Assembly: GCA_019802505.1 (NCBI GenBank)
Contig: JAFMOC010000011.1
Coordinates: forward strand, 2,072,501-2,136,500
Source: Corydoras sp. C115
Taxonomy: Eukaryota; Chordata; Actinopteri; Siluriformes; Callichthyidae
DNA: 64,000 bases
Direction: 5' to 3'
A program made the position numbers and the translations under genes. Positions 1 to 39,657 of this stretch are shown here, in pieces; positions within the stretch are counted from its first letter, which is position 1, and every line of letters starts with the position of its first letter. The notes under the pieces are model-generated. The model had not been told where the DNA came from and did not search any database. It saw nothing but the letters and a program-made list of their open reading frames with translations.

Positions 1-192
1 CCCAAATTGCACCATATAGAGTGTGTATGCATGCGTGTCTGTGTGAATGAGTGTGTGCCCAGCGATAGATTGGCGCCCTGTCCTGGGTGTATCTGCCCAG
101 CGCCCGAAATGTTCTGCCCTGGATGGTCATGGACCCCCCCCCACCCCGCGACCCTAATATAGGATAAAACAGAAGACAATGGATGGATGGAT
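1..192 (+). repeat. tRNA-derived SINE (family A), 3' part
   Basis: This is the 3' half of a SINE that recurs at least a dozen times in the window. Full copies start with a tRNA-like A box (TGGCTTAGTGGTTAGC) and B box (GGTTCGAATCC), then carry a body with CCTGTCCTGGGTGTATCTG, and end in ATGGATGG or ATGAATGA tails. This copy begins inside the body at the window edge and runs to the GATGG tail. Confidence 0.75.
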
Positions 193-204
193 ATATAAAT
201 AATC

Positions 205-223
205 AGTTTTATATATATATATA

Positions 224-288
<65 letters not shown>

Positions 289-309
289 GTATATATTTTG
301 TATATATTA

Positions 310-384
<75 letters not shown>
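205..384. repeat. (TA)n microsatellite
   Basis: Two long runs of alternating TA are separated by a short interruption near 287-300. They explain the Ile/Tyr-rich open frames here, which are not genes. Confidence 0.95.
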
Positions 385-387
<3 letters not shown>

Positions 388-692
388 TTCATTCATTCAT
401 TATCTCCCGCTTTATCCTCTATTAGGGTCGCGGTGGGGTTCCCCATGCCCATCCAGGGGAGAACATTTCGGGGCTCTGGGCAGATACACCCAGGACAGGG
501 CGCCAATCTATCGCTGGGCACACACTCACTCACACAGACACATACACACTCTATATGGGGCAATTTGGAGAACTCAATTGACTTGATCCATGTTTTTGGA
601 CTGTGGGAGGAAACCGGAGAACCCGGCGGAAACCCACGCAGACAACGGGAGAACATGGAAACTCCACCCAGATGGGCATTCGAACCGGGAAT
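385..692 (-). repeat. SINE family A, minus orientation
   Basis: The reverse copy starts with an ATTC tail (reverse of GAAT) and runs through the body to the B box (ATTCGAACCGG near 680). The A-box end is missing and is replaced by a TA/TG microsatellite. Confidence 0.8.
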
Positions 693-818
693 ATATATAT
701 GTGTGTGTGTGTGTGTGTGTTTGTCTATTGCATTCTTAATATCTTGTAACTTTGCTTTGGTAATACGAATTTAACAAATTTTTCATGACAATACAGCTTC
801 ATTTGAGTTTGAGCTTTA

Positions 819-822
<4 letters not shown>

Positions 823-894
<72 letters not shown>

Positions 895-965
895 TGTGTG
901 TGTGTGTTTGTGTGTTTGTGTGTGTGTGTGTGTGTGTACGTGTTTGTGTGCGCGCGCGAGTGCGC
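823..965. repeat. (GT)n microsatellite
   Basis: About 140 bases of nearly pure GT with interspersed ACGT, ending in a CGCGCG stretch. It lies some 600 bases upstream of the asxl1 start codon. Alternating purine-pyrimidine DNA of this length can adopt Z-form in vitro; any promoter effect is inference. Confidence 0.95.
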
Positions 966-1179
966 GTGTGCGCTTATGGGCGGGTCCGCAGTCTAGTGTA
1001 ATACGTCAGAACGCGAGCGGAGGCTGTGTGTGTGTGTGTGGTGTGTGTAGTGGTGTTGGGTTGACTGAGGAAAACGAGTTTAAAGAGGGGGATGGGGAAG
1101 ACTCGTGTTGCATTCCTGCAGTCTGCTTGACCTTTGACTCGGTTTGCAAAGTGAGGGGTTTTCCTGCAGTATGCCAGAG

Positions 1180-1543
1180 GCGGCAGCGCACTCGCTCGGT
1201 GTTCTGGATGTGTTTACTAGCTGCTAGCTGTAGCGCTGCAACGATAATAGAAGAGAATCGCGCCGCTGAATCCACCCGACGCCTTTCTGAGGAGCGTTTG
1301 CAGCCGCACACAGTGTTCGTGTTGAACGCCTGTGCTGCTGGGTTTCCCGGACGAGCGCGAACAGGAACAACGCGTGCGTTCTGCGTGTTTGATTGAGAAC
1401 GTCGACGAGCTGCAGGAGTGAGGGAGGATATCTTAGCTCAGCTCAGCTCAGCTCAGCGCAGTCGACTCACACGTTTCCTATCCGCCGTTTGCCGAAGAGG
1501 ATTCGGCCCAGCTAGTTCCAGAAAGACGGAGAAGACCGAGGAA
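1180..1543 (+). promoter_or_regulatory. asxl1: asxl1 CpG-rich promoter / 5'UTR
   Basis: The base composition changes from AT-rich to CpG-rich just ahead of the asxl1 start codon. The stretch includes a tandem AGCTC pentamer run at about 1434-1455. No TATA box is obvious. The transcription start cannot be fixed from sequence alone. A CpG-island promoter fits the broad expression known for ASXL1. Confidence 0.55.
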
Positions 1544-29572
<28,029 letters not shown>

Positions 29573-30310
29573 TTTACAACAGTTGAATCAGGAGGTCGAA
29601 GAACATGTGCTGGTCTCTGCAAACCTTTCTTTCAATCACCTTTGGTCAAGTTGCAAACTTTTGGACTCAGTTGAGCAAAGAACATAAGGTGTTATTCTTG
29701 GGTTGTACAGATACAGGTCAGATTTTCAGTGTTAGTAAAAAGACAAAACAATAGGGCTTGATTACGCCCTGCAAGATCAAATTTAGTCCTGTATTTTTGC
29801 TTAAGATTTTTTTGCTATTGCTGTTATGGTGTTATGATGTGTATTATTATTATTATTATTATTATTATTGGTATTAAGTGAATTTACATGGCACAGTTGA
29901 TTGTAGATTGTGCCTTTTCTTTATTTTTTTTTTCCACACAAAACATTTACCTCATGTACTTGACACCAGTCATCGGTTAAGTGTGAAATTGGTGTTCATG
30001 TTTGCATTTTCTCTCAAGTGGCTTACTGAACAGGGCCTAGGGAGTTGTTTTGTGCATCTTGTCTTGCAAAGAAATATTTTTTTAAGTCATTAAATAAGCC
30101 AGTTACTTTTTTGTTATTTTGTAAGTACTTCCTCCTTTTTTATTTTCTTATCCAAAGTGAAGTCCAGTCTGTACATGGCGGTTAAGCACAGTATTCTAAC
30201 CTAATAAAGCTGACAATGAACCCATTTCTTTTATATTGATTTTTCTATCGCATTGAAACATACTAACCAGGGTCCTATAGGGAATAAAACATGGTCTTCT
30301 GTTGTTCATC
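29573..30310 (+). other. asxl1: asxl1 3'UTR
   Basis: T-rich sequence after the stop codon containing a TTA trinucleotide run near 29850. Two AATAAA signals near the end suggest two possible cleavage sites. The exact 3' end is not determinable from sequence alone. Confidence 0.6.
30203..30208 (+). terminator. asxl1: asxl1 polyadenylation signal (first)
   Basis: Canonical AATAAA about 630 bases after the stop. A second AATAAA lies at 30283-30288, followed by a GT/T-rich stretch. Confidence 0.6.
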
Positions 30311-31394
30311 ATTTTTCAAATGTTTATTAGGTTTTGTTTAAGCAAAAAAAGGGGAAAATCCATAAAAACACATAACATGACATCACTGTTTGTACTGGCC
30401 ACTTTTTATTTCTTTTCGAACATGTTAAATTCAGGAAACGATGAGCTTTTGCATATTGAAATATGCAGTGTTTTAAAGGCTGTGTTAACGTGATTGGATC
30501 AGTAGATCAGACAGTGCAGTGTCTGGTGCTTGAACATTGGTAAATGCATTAAAATTATTTTGTATTGCTACAGAAATATGACAAAACATATATTTTTCAA
30601 ACTTCCACACAAGTTCTAAAACTAAATGAATAGTGTCCAATTAAACAAATTAAGACAAACATACTGTAGTTTTATTTATTGGTAAAAAAGAACCATTGAT
30701 GCATATGCATGGTGGAACATGTGAACCTTTTGCATTCAGTATGTATTGACCCCATTGAATGGCAATAATTACAAATATAAGCAGGAGCACTGGGTCCACA
30801 ATTGAACAAAATTAAGTTTGTGAATTTGTCATGGCTGTTCCACAACATTGGTTTTAAGTCTTTGTTAAACCATTATAGTGTGCTAAGGTGTGTTTGTTTT
30901 TTTTTTCTTTTTTTGGACAAATGTTTCTTAATTAAAAAATTATAGGGATGGTCGAACTTTTCCAATAACCTTTTGGTTTTCCACTTTACCAAACTGCAGA
31001 AAGATGAGACTGCTCTTTCTGGAGTGGAGTGGACTTGAATCAATGCACTCTTGTTGTCTAGTAGAGTCATGATGGTAGACTTCTAAACAGTAACATTATC
31101 CAGCTTGACTCAGGAGGCCTTTAGAAATTACGATGTTCCTTTTTGATTTAAGGCATTTCAGGTCTTTTGGAGTCAACTTTGGTCAACGGCTTCTCAGAAG
31201 CCTAACAGTGGTCTTATATTGCCTCTATTTGTTTACATTTTTTTGATTATCCTTTGTATGTATATACATACAATGAAGCTCACATGCGAACCCTTTTTAA
31301 GGGTTTTTAATGTTTCTATATTTTTGAAAAATGACCTAATATGACATGAAAAATTGCACTTCATCATTTGTTGAATGAGAAATCCAGTGTTACA

Positions 31395-31760
31395 TATTTT
31401 TAAGTGGTGAATGTGTGTGAAACTTTAGGTCTTCTTAGACATTGAATAAACAAACTGGTGACGCACTGCAACATCTTTTTCCATTCTTCAACAGTGAGTT
31501 CTTTTAGAACTTGGATGCAGAATGGAGAGTGATGTTCAACTTGTCTTTTCAGAATTCCCTGTAGGTGTTTAATTGGATTCATATCAGGGGATATATATGT
31601 GGCCACTAATGGTGGTTCTCCAGAAATGCAACAGTGAACTTGTATGTGTAATTTTGATCACTGTCATGTTCCTTAAATAATGGTCAACCGTCCGCCGGAC
31701 ACCTTTTTTAACAAGTTATTATATTGGATCTTTCACTTTTGCAAAATGCTCTTGACCAAA
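31395..31760 (-). pseudogene. Tc1-like transposase remnant
   Basis: Minus-strand translation gives SPDMNPIKHLQGILKRQV, then LKELTVEEWKKM, the degraded SPDLNPIE(N/H)LW region and C-terminal helix of Tc1-type transposases. The frame ends quickly and no inverted repeats are visible. Confidence 0.7.
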
Positions 31761-32107
31761 AAGTCTTTTTTATGTGCAAATTAACAAAGTTTTGTTTGCA
31801 ATTAATCAGTCACATTTGTGGAACTCTTTTGTAGTATAGTTTTCCACTCAAAAATATTGATTCTGAAGTTAAAGGTTTTTGTCACATCTGTTGGGGTAAA
31901 CTAGTACATCCTGAGCACTGGAGCTTGTTTAAAGCATGCTTTTAAAACGTGTCCGCGGTTAATGTGGGGAAACATGCAAACATTATTGAGTTAAAACTTT
32001 TGCATGTAGGAATTGGCTGGAATTAATACAAGTCAGGGTGTAAAACCTTTAAATGTTCGTTCGTTTGTTCATTTTTTTCATTCAATTATTGTATTTTGCT
32101 TAAGTCT

Positions 32108-32392
32108 CTACTTTTCTCTACAAGGAGGTTCCCCATGCCCATCCAGGGCAGAACGTTTTGATCACTGGGCACATACACCTAGTACAGTATATCGCTGGCC
32201 TCTCACTCACCTACTCTCACACAGTCACAGTAAATGGGCCAATTTAGAGCATTCAATTTACCTTGAATCCATGTTTTTGGTCAGTGGAAGGAAACCCACA
32301 CGGACACGGGGAGAACATGGAAACTCCACCCATATTGGGATTCGAACCTAAATCCCCAGCGCTGGGAGACATTCACCATTCCGCCATATTAA
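32108..32392 (-). repeat. SINE family A
   Basis: The reverse body (GCCCATCCAGGGCAGAACG) runs to the reverse B box (GGGATTCGAACC). It lacks the tail and most of the A box. Confidence 0.75.
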
Positions 32393-32927
32393 ATGTTAGT
32401 TACCCGAAATGTTGAGTTGTAGTTATTGCTGCAGTGGGTTCACATCACACAAAGGAAATCAAAATTCCTTTGGTTTTACCTTACATATGTAATGGACAAT
32501 TTCTCTTAACAAATTTAATATATTCACAAAAGTATTGGGCCAACTGCAGAAGCCCTTTTAACATCCCAAAAGTAAGTGACTTCTATATTATTGTTCACTT
32601 GTCTGTAAATTCTTTCTGTGAGTTTTACCCAGTTATTCAAATGATGTTGGACACAAAACCCTTGCTTATAATCTCTGTTCTTGGTAATCGCAAATGTGTA
32701 CAATAGGATTACGGTCTTCCACAACACTCACCCAGCCATGCCTTCATAAACTTTGCCATCTACGTTCTGATGTCACAGCTAAGTATTATGGACTGCTTTC
32801 AAACCTCTTGAATTTATCCAGTTGTGGCAATAAAACAAAAACATGCATTTAAATTAAATTCCGTGACATAGATAACAGAGTATAGGTTTTTTGTCATATT
32901 TGAATACCAGTGTTTTCTTTAACTAAA

Positions 32928-33225
32928 TGTCTGTCTCGGGCAGTCGTAGGCTTGTGCGTAAAGAACCACCTTTGGAACCTAAAGGTACCCGCTTCGATTC
33001 CCAATCTCACCAAGTTCTTTGGCTGAAGTGCCCTTGCCCAATTTCTTCCTGGGGCTGTAACCAGGGCTGCCCACCGGTTCTGACACGTGTGCTCACTTCA
33101 TTCAGTGTGTGTGTGTGTGGGTTAATGTGGAGGATAAATTCCTCTGTGTGTATGTTCAGTAGGCAAAACGGATCAGTGTTTTGTATGAAAAAGATGATGG
33201 TTTGGGTCATAGTTATATAGAAATA
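32928..33225 (+). repeat. SINE family C
   Basis: A tRNA-like head with B box CGCTTCGATTCCCAATC is followed by GAAGTGCCCTTGCCC and the end motif GGATAAATTCCTCTGTGTGT. The copy at 47.03-47.26 kb shares these blocks in the same order. Confidence 0.65.
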
Positions 33226-33916
33226 TATAGAATTCTAAGGGGCTCATAAACCTCAGAACATTACTTTAATTAAACTCTTTTTTTTTCCCCCTTGTAGTAA
33301 AAAATATTAAAGTGCACTATTATGATAAAATAAATGTTTCAAATTTAACCTCCAAAAAATAGCCATGGACCACTAGACACCAGCTCTTTTTAAAAATGTA
33401 CATTAGTTAATGTAAAAAAAAGTTAATCCTTCTGTTATAAGGAAATACATTAAACTGTAATAATGAGCTAGTATTATTACTCACCTCTGCCAAACAAGTA
33501 TAAGAACATTTACATTTTAAGAAATCTGTAGCTGATTAGAGTCATTATGGTGCAGCACAACCACTATAATGCTATGTTAAAAATTCTCTGCATTTTGTTT
33601 TGACTTGCATTAGCAGGTGGTGAACATTTTAACAAGGTGACATTTACAAATCCAGTTGCTTTCTGATTTGCACAGGAGTGTATTTTGAGTATTTTCTGAG
33701 TTTCGATGAAGTGAAAGTGTACTTTAGGCTGGCTTATGAAACCAGTCAGAGTATTTCCTATGGCTTTAATATTACAGTATCATAGTTTTAAAGTTTACAC
33801 ATCAAAATATGATCTAATGATCTAAGGTGAAGCAAGCGACAAATAAAGGATTGTTGGTGATGTTATGAAGTGTGTGGTTATATTGGACCAAACCAGAAAC
33901 CGACCCTACTCACAAA

Positions 33917-34344
33917 CTACTTCTCTCTGTAATAAAGCAGGTAGGTCTTTAGAGGATCTGGCAGAGGCAAGCTCAGGATACTCTCTCTAAGGAGGTTAAC
34001 AGAAGCCTCAATAACTTTTCTCTCTTTTCTCTTACCATTCTGACCTACTACCTCATCTTCTACCTGTTCAGAAACCCCCCTGCAAGCCTCCTCCTCATCA
34101 TCATCATCTGTCCCTGATTGGTTATTGTTGTCATCCATTGCTCTGGGGATAAGGCGACTCATGAACATGTAGTGGTTAGTCAGCATGGTGAAATCACGCT
34201 GCTCCCGCCTTTGTTTAAAACACGACCTGCTTCTGAAGCCCACCCTCCGAGGCAAGGTTCTTGATCCACAAACGGACCTCTTCAGGATCTTTCGGATGGA
34301 GATGCGAGCCAAGTCCTGTAGGCTTCGCACTTCGAACATTGTAG
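33917..34344 (-). CDS. pcmtd2: pcmtd2 terminal coding exon
   Basis: Begins CCT ACA ATG (Pro-Thr-Met) and continues FEVRSLQDLARISIRK, a basic stretch, an acidic run DDDDEEEAC and the conserved end LPLPDPLKTYLLYYREK, stop at 33917. The Met at 34339 is internal, not a start. Confidence 0.95.
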
Positions 34345-34647
34345 CTGCATAGCATTATAAATGGAATAATCAAAATAAGCCGGTCAAAAAGCTTTACAGT
34401 ACTTGTTTCATTAACATGTTACATTGTACATGTTTAACTTAATACTTAACAAATATTAGTCTCAATATTTTTAAATGGTGGATTTTAGGATGTGCATCTC
34501 AAACTGTGGTATGCCAGACAATAATAATTGTATGGATGTACAATACATTATTTTCCAGATGCATTTTATATACTGCTGCCCTAGTAGAGTATCAGGAGGA
34601 TAAAGTGTTCCGACCGTAGGGTAGGTATATATAAAAATGTGTGTGCG

Positions 34648-34697
<50 letters not shown>

Positions 34698-34807
34698 TAG
34701 ATAGATAGATACTCAGGATACACAGTATAAGTAATGTGTATGTGATATATATACACATATATATAGATACATATATATGTATATATGTATGTATATATAT
34801 ATATATA

Positions 34808-34867
<60 letters not shown>

Positions 34868-35095
34868 CGAGAAAGAGAGAGAGATACTCAGGATACACAT
34901 AAGTAATGTGAATGTGTATTTGTAAATTTATTAAATAGGAATAGCTTACTTACGCAAAGGGACTGCTTTTGTCATGCCATTTTCTTTGTATTTCGGAAGA
35001 ACGAGTGGAGCAAAAGATACAGCAATTATCTTCTTCGTCTCCCATGTATTATACCCTGTACGAGTTATTTTGGTCAACTGTAAAACAAAATAATC

Positions 35096-35160
<65 letters not shown>

Positions 35161-37362
35161 CAAATATATAAACATCAAATTATAATATGGACAACATTAA
35201 CAGACTAAATATTTTATAATTTGTACACTACTGCTTTAAACATCCAGAATTCAATTCAATTGTCTTTTTAATATAATGGTAAATTATATTATTATTGAAA
35301 GTTTAAGTTTGTTTATTTATATAAGCGCTTTGTACAATCATACATTTTGAATATGTAAAATACACAGTGTTCAGTAGAGCAAATCGATAGTGGCAAGAAA
35401 AATCTCTTAAGTTATTTTTTTGAAGGTATATACAGTCCTATAAAAAAAAATTTAGATATCACAGGTCAAATTGAATGCCTTACTGATATCACAGCCACAT
35501 TCATTTTATTAAGAGCAAATATATAAGAAGTTACATTGCAGGATGTGGTAGCTCAGTGTTTAGGGTGTTTGGCTATTAATCCAAAGGTTGAGGGTTCAAA
35601 TTCCATGTTCCCATGTGCTCTTGAGCAAAGCCCTTAATTACTTTAGTAGTGCTGACCCCTGTGTTCTGACCCCAGCCATCGATTTGGAATACTTGTAAGT
35701 CGCTTTGAATAAAATCGTCTCATAAGCAAAGGCAATGCATTTAGCTCATCATGTGTTTCTGTGCGCTATTTTATGAAGAAGAGGCTGAGAGTGCCTTCTT
35801 TCAGTGAAGTCATCGCAGCCAGTGGACATTGCACAAGCAGCAACTTGCAGCTGGCATCACATGCCACTGAAAAAGCAAGTATAACTTTACTCCTCCCTGA
35901 TTTGTCAGATCAAGAAAGCAATGAATATTTCTATTCACCTTTTCCTCTAATGGTAGTACCAGGATACCCCCAACTTTCAGCAAGTTTTTCATAAAGTCTT
36001 CATGTTCCCTCTGAACTCCTGCTCCACAGTACACTCTGTCATATTGTCTGCTCTCCTGGGAAATCTCCAGACAGTTTCCCATCACAAATGATGGCTCACA
36101 GAACTCAAACCTGATGCACACAAAATACAACATGATAAAGTTTGCGCTTCTGGCATAGTGATGTTTTCTATTTTTAGCATCATTGAAATAAAATAAAAAA
36201 ATGTTACATGAATATATGTTTACAAGACCTGTCAAAGCTCTCACTGGTTTTAACAAAGCTGTCTAGCTTCTGATAAGCATAGTCAACAACATCAGCATGA
36301 AGTTCAACACCGTGATTGACACCAAAAGGACCTGCAAATGGGACACAAAGTTTTTTATTTTAGAGCTGGAGAAGGAAATACATCCATTTTTATACAATAT
36401 CCTCACTGTAATCAAGCCAAAAAATAATAATTTCATGCTTAAATTAATCTTTATAAATCTAAATAAAATAAAATTATTTATAACAATGTTTAGAAGTTAA
36501 CCCATCTGCCTGTGGTGGATCCAGGTTTGAATCTCAATCTGGGTAGAGTTTCAATGTTCTCCCCGTGTCCGTGTGAGTTTACTGCAGGTTCTCCTGGTTC
36601 TTCCCACAGTCCAAAACATGGATTCAATGTCAATTGAATGATTTTAACTGCCATATATAGTGTGTGTGTGTATCTGTGTGAGTGTGTGCCCAGGGATAGA
36701 ATTGTGTGTGTTTGTGTGTGGGTGTCTGTGTCAGTGTGTGTGCCCAGTGATAGATTGCGGCCCTGTCCTGGGTGTATCTGTCCAGCGCCTTAAACATTCT
36801 CCCCTGGATTGGCATGAGGACCCCCCCAGCCACCACCCTGCAGCCTCATTAGAGGATGAATTCAAAAATAATGAATGCATAAATGGAAGTGTGATATAGT
36901 GTGATAATGTTTAGCAGTTCACACGTCCGCTATGTTGGCGGATCCAGGTTCGATCTGGGTAGAATTCTGATCTGGGTAGCGTTTAAATGTTCTCTCCGTG
37001 TCCACGTGGGTTTTCTCCAGTTTCTGCAGATTTACTGCATTTGATTTTGAACGTCTTGGGACAAAATAACCAAAATGTTCCATGTTCTCCACGTGTCCAC
37101 GTGGGTTTCCTCCGGGTTCTCCGGTTTCCTCCCACAGTCCAAAAACATGGATCAAGTCAATTGAGTTCTCCAAAATTGCCCCATGTAGAGTGTGTTTGTG
37201 TGCATGTCTGTGTGTGTGAGTGTGTACCCAGAGATAGATTGGCGCCCTGTCCTGGGTGTATCTGCCCAGTGCCCGAAACGTTCTCCCCTGGATGGGCATG
37301 GGGAACCCCCCCCCGCGACCCTAATATAGGATAAAGCGGAAGATAATGAATGAATGAATGTT

Positions 37363-37407
<45 letters not shown>

Positions 37408-37757
37408 TGTCCTTTTCTATCTGTAATTCATTAAACTAGTCTTGCCTTACCCAGTATAAGGCCCACCATCGTGCTCAGGTATCCTGTACCACTCCCCAGA
37501 TTAAGGAAAGACAAGCCAGGCTGCAAGTCCAGGGCCTCCATCACTTCTGAATAGATGCAAGGTGCAGATAGGTGGATGTTTCCATGTCTCCATGCCAAGT
37601 CCTTATAGGCACTGTCACGGAACTCTTCTAGATAGTAGTCAGCTCGGTCTATAGCCCTAAAAGCACATTCTACAAGCTCTGTACGAATGTACTGGGCCTC
37701 CTTCAGGTTGTCAATCAGCTCATCATTATCTTCTCCTGCACTCACTGCCCCTCCCAT
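33917..37757 (-). CDS. pcmtd2: pcmtd2, PCMT-domain-containing protein 2 (whole spliced CDS)
   Basis: Five coding exons on the minus strand: 37757-37451, 36331-36229, 36110-35939, 35077-34954 and 34344-33917, totalling 1134 nt, 377 aa (human 361). The start MGGAVSAGEDND carries an N-myristoylation-type Gly2. The fold follows L-isoaspartyl methyltransferase: IHLSAP (61-66) and AdoMet motif I LNLGSGTGY (85-93), then QYDRVYCGAG and KVGGILVLPLEEK. The C-terminus ends SLPLPDPLKTYLLYYREK. In known biology PCMTD proteins bind AdoMet but act as Elongin BC/Cullin-5 substrate receptors through a C-terminal SOCS-box-like region. Synteny with myt1 favours PCMTD2 over the close paralogue PCMTD1. Confidence 0.93.
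34635..34885. repeat. compound TA/GA/GATA microsatellite
   Basis: Two (TA)n runs, (GA)n and GATA blocks in pcmtd2 intron 4, with the segment ending ACTCAGGATACACA repeated at about 34710 and 34885. Confidence 0.9.
34954..35077 (-). CDS. pcmtd2: pcmtd2 coding exon 4
   Basis: Encodes LTKITRTGYNTWETKKIIAV and SFAPLVLPKYKENGMTKAVP, closing the methyltransferase fold. Acceptor TGTTTTACAG, donor GTAAGTAAG. Confidence 0.95.
35101..35157. repeat. (AT)n microsatellite
   Basis: Pure AT run only about 25 bases from the acceptor of pcmtd2 coding exon 4. Confidence 0.95.
35543..35735 (+). repeat. SINE family B
   Basis: Head GTGGTAGCTCAGTGTTTAGG, B box GGGTTCAAATTCC, body CTTGAGCAAAGCCCTTAA and tail TAAGTCGCTTTGAATAAAA. 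It lies antisense in pcmtd2 intron 3. Confidence 0.8.
35939..36110 (-). CDS. pcmtd2: pcmtd2 coding exon 3
   Basis: Encodes FEFCEPSFVMGNCLEI, QYDRVYCGAGVQREHE and LLKVGGILVLPLEEK. Donor GTGAAT. The codon split with exon 2 gives Arg. Confidence 0.95.
36229..36331 (-). CDS. pcmtd2: pcmtd2 coding exon 2
   Basis: Encodes PFGVNHGVELHADVVDYAYQ then KLDSFVKTSESFD, including the acidic residue that contacts the AdoMet ribose in this fold (GVELH). No long open frame covers it, but phases and splice sites fit exactly. Confidence 0.93.
36510..36875 (+). repeat. SINE family A
   Basis: B-box-like GGTTTGAATCTCAATCTGGG, the ATTCTCCCCTGGATTGGCAT body and an AATGCAT tail. An internal GTGTGT-rich segment is duplicated (about 36660-36760). 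Confidence 0.75.
36915..37360 (+). repeat. composite SINE family A copies
   Basis: A degraded head and body (36915-37060) is followed by a second, well-preserved body and tail (about 37080-37360) that starts again at the CATGTTCTCC...GTGTCCACGTGG region. Either two insertions or an internal duplication would explain it. It lies in pcmtd2 intron 1. Confidence 0.75.
37375..37404. repeat. (TA)n microsatellite
   Basis: Short TA run between the SINE tail and the pcmtd2 donor. Confidence 0.85.
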
Positions 37758-37770
37758 TGTTACTTATTTG
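37451..37770 (-). CDS. pcmtd2: pcmtd2 exon with start codon
   Basis: Acceptor TTTTTTTCAG is followed by 13 untranslated bases, then ATG at 37757-37755. Codons 1-102 plus one base hold the N-terminal helix, the IHLSAP segment and motif I. Donor GTAAGG follows GLILG. Confidence 0.95.
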
Positions 37771-38066
37771 CTGAAAAAAATACAACAGACAAAACCTCTA
37801 TGAAGCCAAGATAAAGTGGAGTATTAGCAAACAGTTGCAGATATTTGCAGCTGGCAGAGTTTACATATGGTGATGCTAATATAAACAAAATCCTGAACGA
37901 ACTAAACCATGCAACCAGAGCGATTATGATGTGATGACACATGTTTGTCTAGCAGCATATAAAATTGTATATTTAAGAAGAAACATTCAAAAGACTTAGC
38001 AGCAAATGTTTAGGAAACATTACACATTTTCAATAAATTTCAAAATCTATAAACTGCTACAAGGGC

Positions 38067-38245
38067 GACACGGTGGCTTAGTGGTTAGCACATTCGCCTC
38101 TCAGCATTAGGGATTCCTGGTTCGAATCCCAATCTGGGTGGAGTTTCCATGTTCTCCCCGTGTCCACGTGGGTTTCCGCCGGGTTCTCTGGTTTCCTCCC
38201 ACAGTCCAAAAGCATGGATCAAGGTCAAATGAATTCTTCAAATAG
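38067..38245 (+). repeat. SINE family A, 5' half
   Basis: An excellent tRNA-like head: GGTGGCTTAGTGGTTAGCAC (A box) and GGTTCGAATCCCAATCTGGG (B box). It stops within the body, so it is 3'-truncated. Confidence 0.85.
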
Positions 38246-38686
38246 ATTTTTAAGGAAGATAAACAATCTAGGTTTTAAAAACTTCTTATTTTAAAAAATC
38301 TTAATATAAATTTACAACTACCATATTGACAGATAATTTTACCTGATTCATGTACTTTTTCTTGATTTGTGTTTCTTTTTCTTATGTTTGGACATTTTAC
38401 AATGTAGCTCCAGTGGACACAACATACATGTGCATAACAACATCCATTTATTTATATGTTGACATTGCAAATGCAAAGATTTTTCACATGTGAATTCAAA
38501 AAATGTATGTAGTTAAGCTTTGTTGACTTTGTAACAAAATGTGGTAGCGTAGTAAAAAACCCTCTGGTGCTTTAGGCCTGCGGATGAATGATGATCGATT
38601 TCACTTTACGTGCTTCAGTTATTTAAAATTCATTTATTTAAAATGCCATTAAAAGACCATGTTTTACTAAATAAATGTGAGAACAA

Positions 38687-39036
38687 GAGCGGCATGGGGC
38701 TTAGTGGTTAGCACATTCGCCTCTCGGTGCTGGTGATTCAGGCTCAAATCTCAATCTGGGTGGAATTTCCATGTTCTCCCCGTGTCCGTGTGAGTTTCTT
38801 CTGGGTTTTCTTCCTCACACAGTCCAAAAACATGGATTCAAGGTAAATTGAATGCTTTAAATTACCCCATATACTGTAGTGTGTGTGTGTTTTGTGTGTG
38901 TGTGTGGGTGAATGTGCCCAGCGATAGATTGGCCTCCTATCCTGGGTGTATCTGCTTAGCACCCGAAACATTCTCTTCTGCATGGGCATGGGAAACCACC
39001 CCGCGAAGTGGAAGATAATGAATGAATGAATAATTG
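38687..39036 (+). mobile_element. SINE family A, near full length
   Basis: Head GGCTTAGTGGTTAGCACATT to GAATGAATGAATAATTG. The 14-bp repeat AAATGTGAGAACAA flanks it at 38673-38686 and 39037-39050. Confidence 0.85.
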
Positions 39037-39657
39037 AAATGTGAGAACAACATTTTTAGTCTTTGTTAAGTACAAGGGATGGAATGGCATATACGAATAC
39101 TAGGCCTTGTTTTTGTGTTCTATCTAAGAACTTTGACAAGTTTTAGAAGACTTTAGGTGGAGAGTTTTAGTCTGAAACTGTAGACGAAATATTTGTTAGT
39201 ATGTATATGTATCCTTTAGGAAGGCTGGTTTGTAGACACGTTTTCATAGAGGAGGTTTTTGATTATTCAGAGTGCGTTCTCATCATGTGTTATGAGCAAA
39301 AAGCATCAGTGAGGAAAACAGCCACAAGTCCTCCACAGGAGAATGTGCACAGAATGCAGCTGCGCCATCGACTCCAAATCAGTGTGCATTAATAACACGC
39401 TACATCAAAAATCTACAACACTTACACAGACCGTTTGATCAACCCTCTGACGCCAAACTATAAATTAGGAAACAACAAAAGTCGCTTGTAGACCGTTTAC
39501 AAATACATTTTAAATATAAACATTACCTTATTATTTGAAAGGATCGCTTCCTTACGCGTGTATTATCTCATATTGGGTTTCAAAAGATAAATAGGGATAA
39601 ATAACTAATTACAAATAACCATTTCTGGTGTTTTGTTGGACAGAATATTCGGCTCAC

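Larger units (their letters stand above)
30311..33916. other. intergenic gap between convergent asxl1 and pcmtd2
   Basis: 3.6 kb containing a Tc1-like remnant, one SINE A and one SINE C. 30.3-31.3 kb and 33.24-33.9 kb are AT-rich with nothing recognised. The pcmtd2 3'UTR must use part of the right end, but I see no clear AATAAA on the minus strand close to the stop. Confidence 0.6.

Noticed and set aside
287..774. Open frames rich in Ile-Tyr running into His/Thr-rich sequence
   Set aside because: They are translations of the (TA)n tract and of a reverse SINE; the same peptide reappears wherever the SINE does.
785..1396. 203-codon open frame upstream of asxl1
   Set aside because: Its first half is GT-repeat (Val-Cys) and the rest is promoter/5'UTR; no homology and no splice link to asxl1 in frame.
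34337..34339. ATG as the start of a separate 140-aa gene
   Set aside because: It is an internal Met of the last pcmtd2 exon, preceded by an in-phase acceptor.
34635..34885. Regular repeats resembling a CRISPR or satellite array
   Set aside because: Simple di- and tetranucleotide repeats without unique spacers, in a vertebrate intron.
36919..37334. ORFs of over 110 codons on both strands
   Set aside because: Both come from the composite SINE A body.
38080..38130. Possible tRNA gene (good A and B boxes)
   Set aside because: No cloverleaf with acceptor stem can be built, and the same boxes head each SINE copy.
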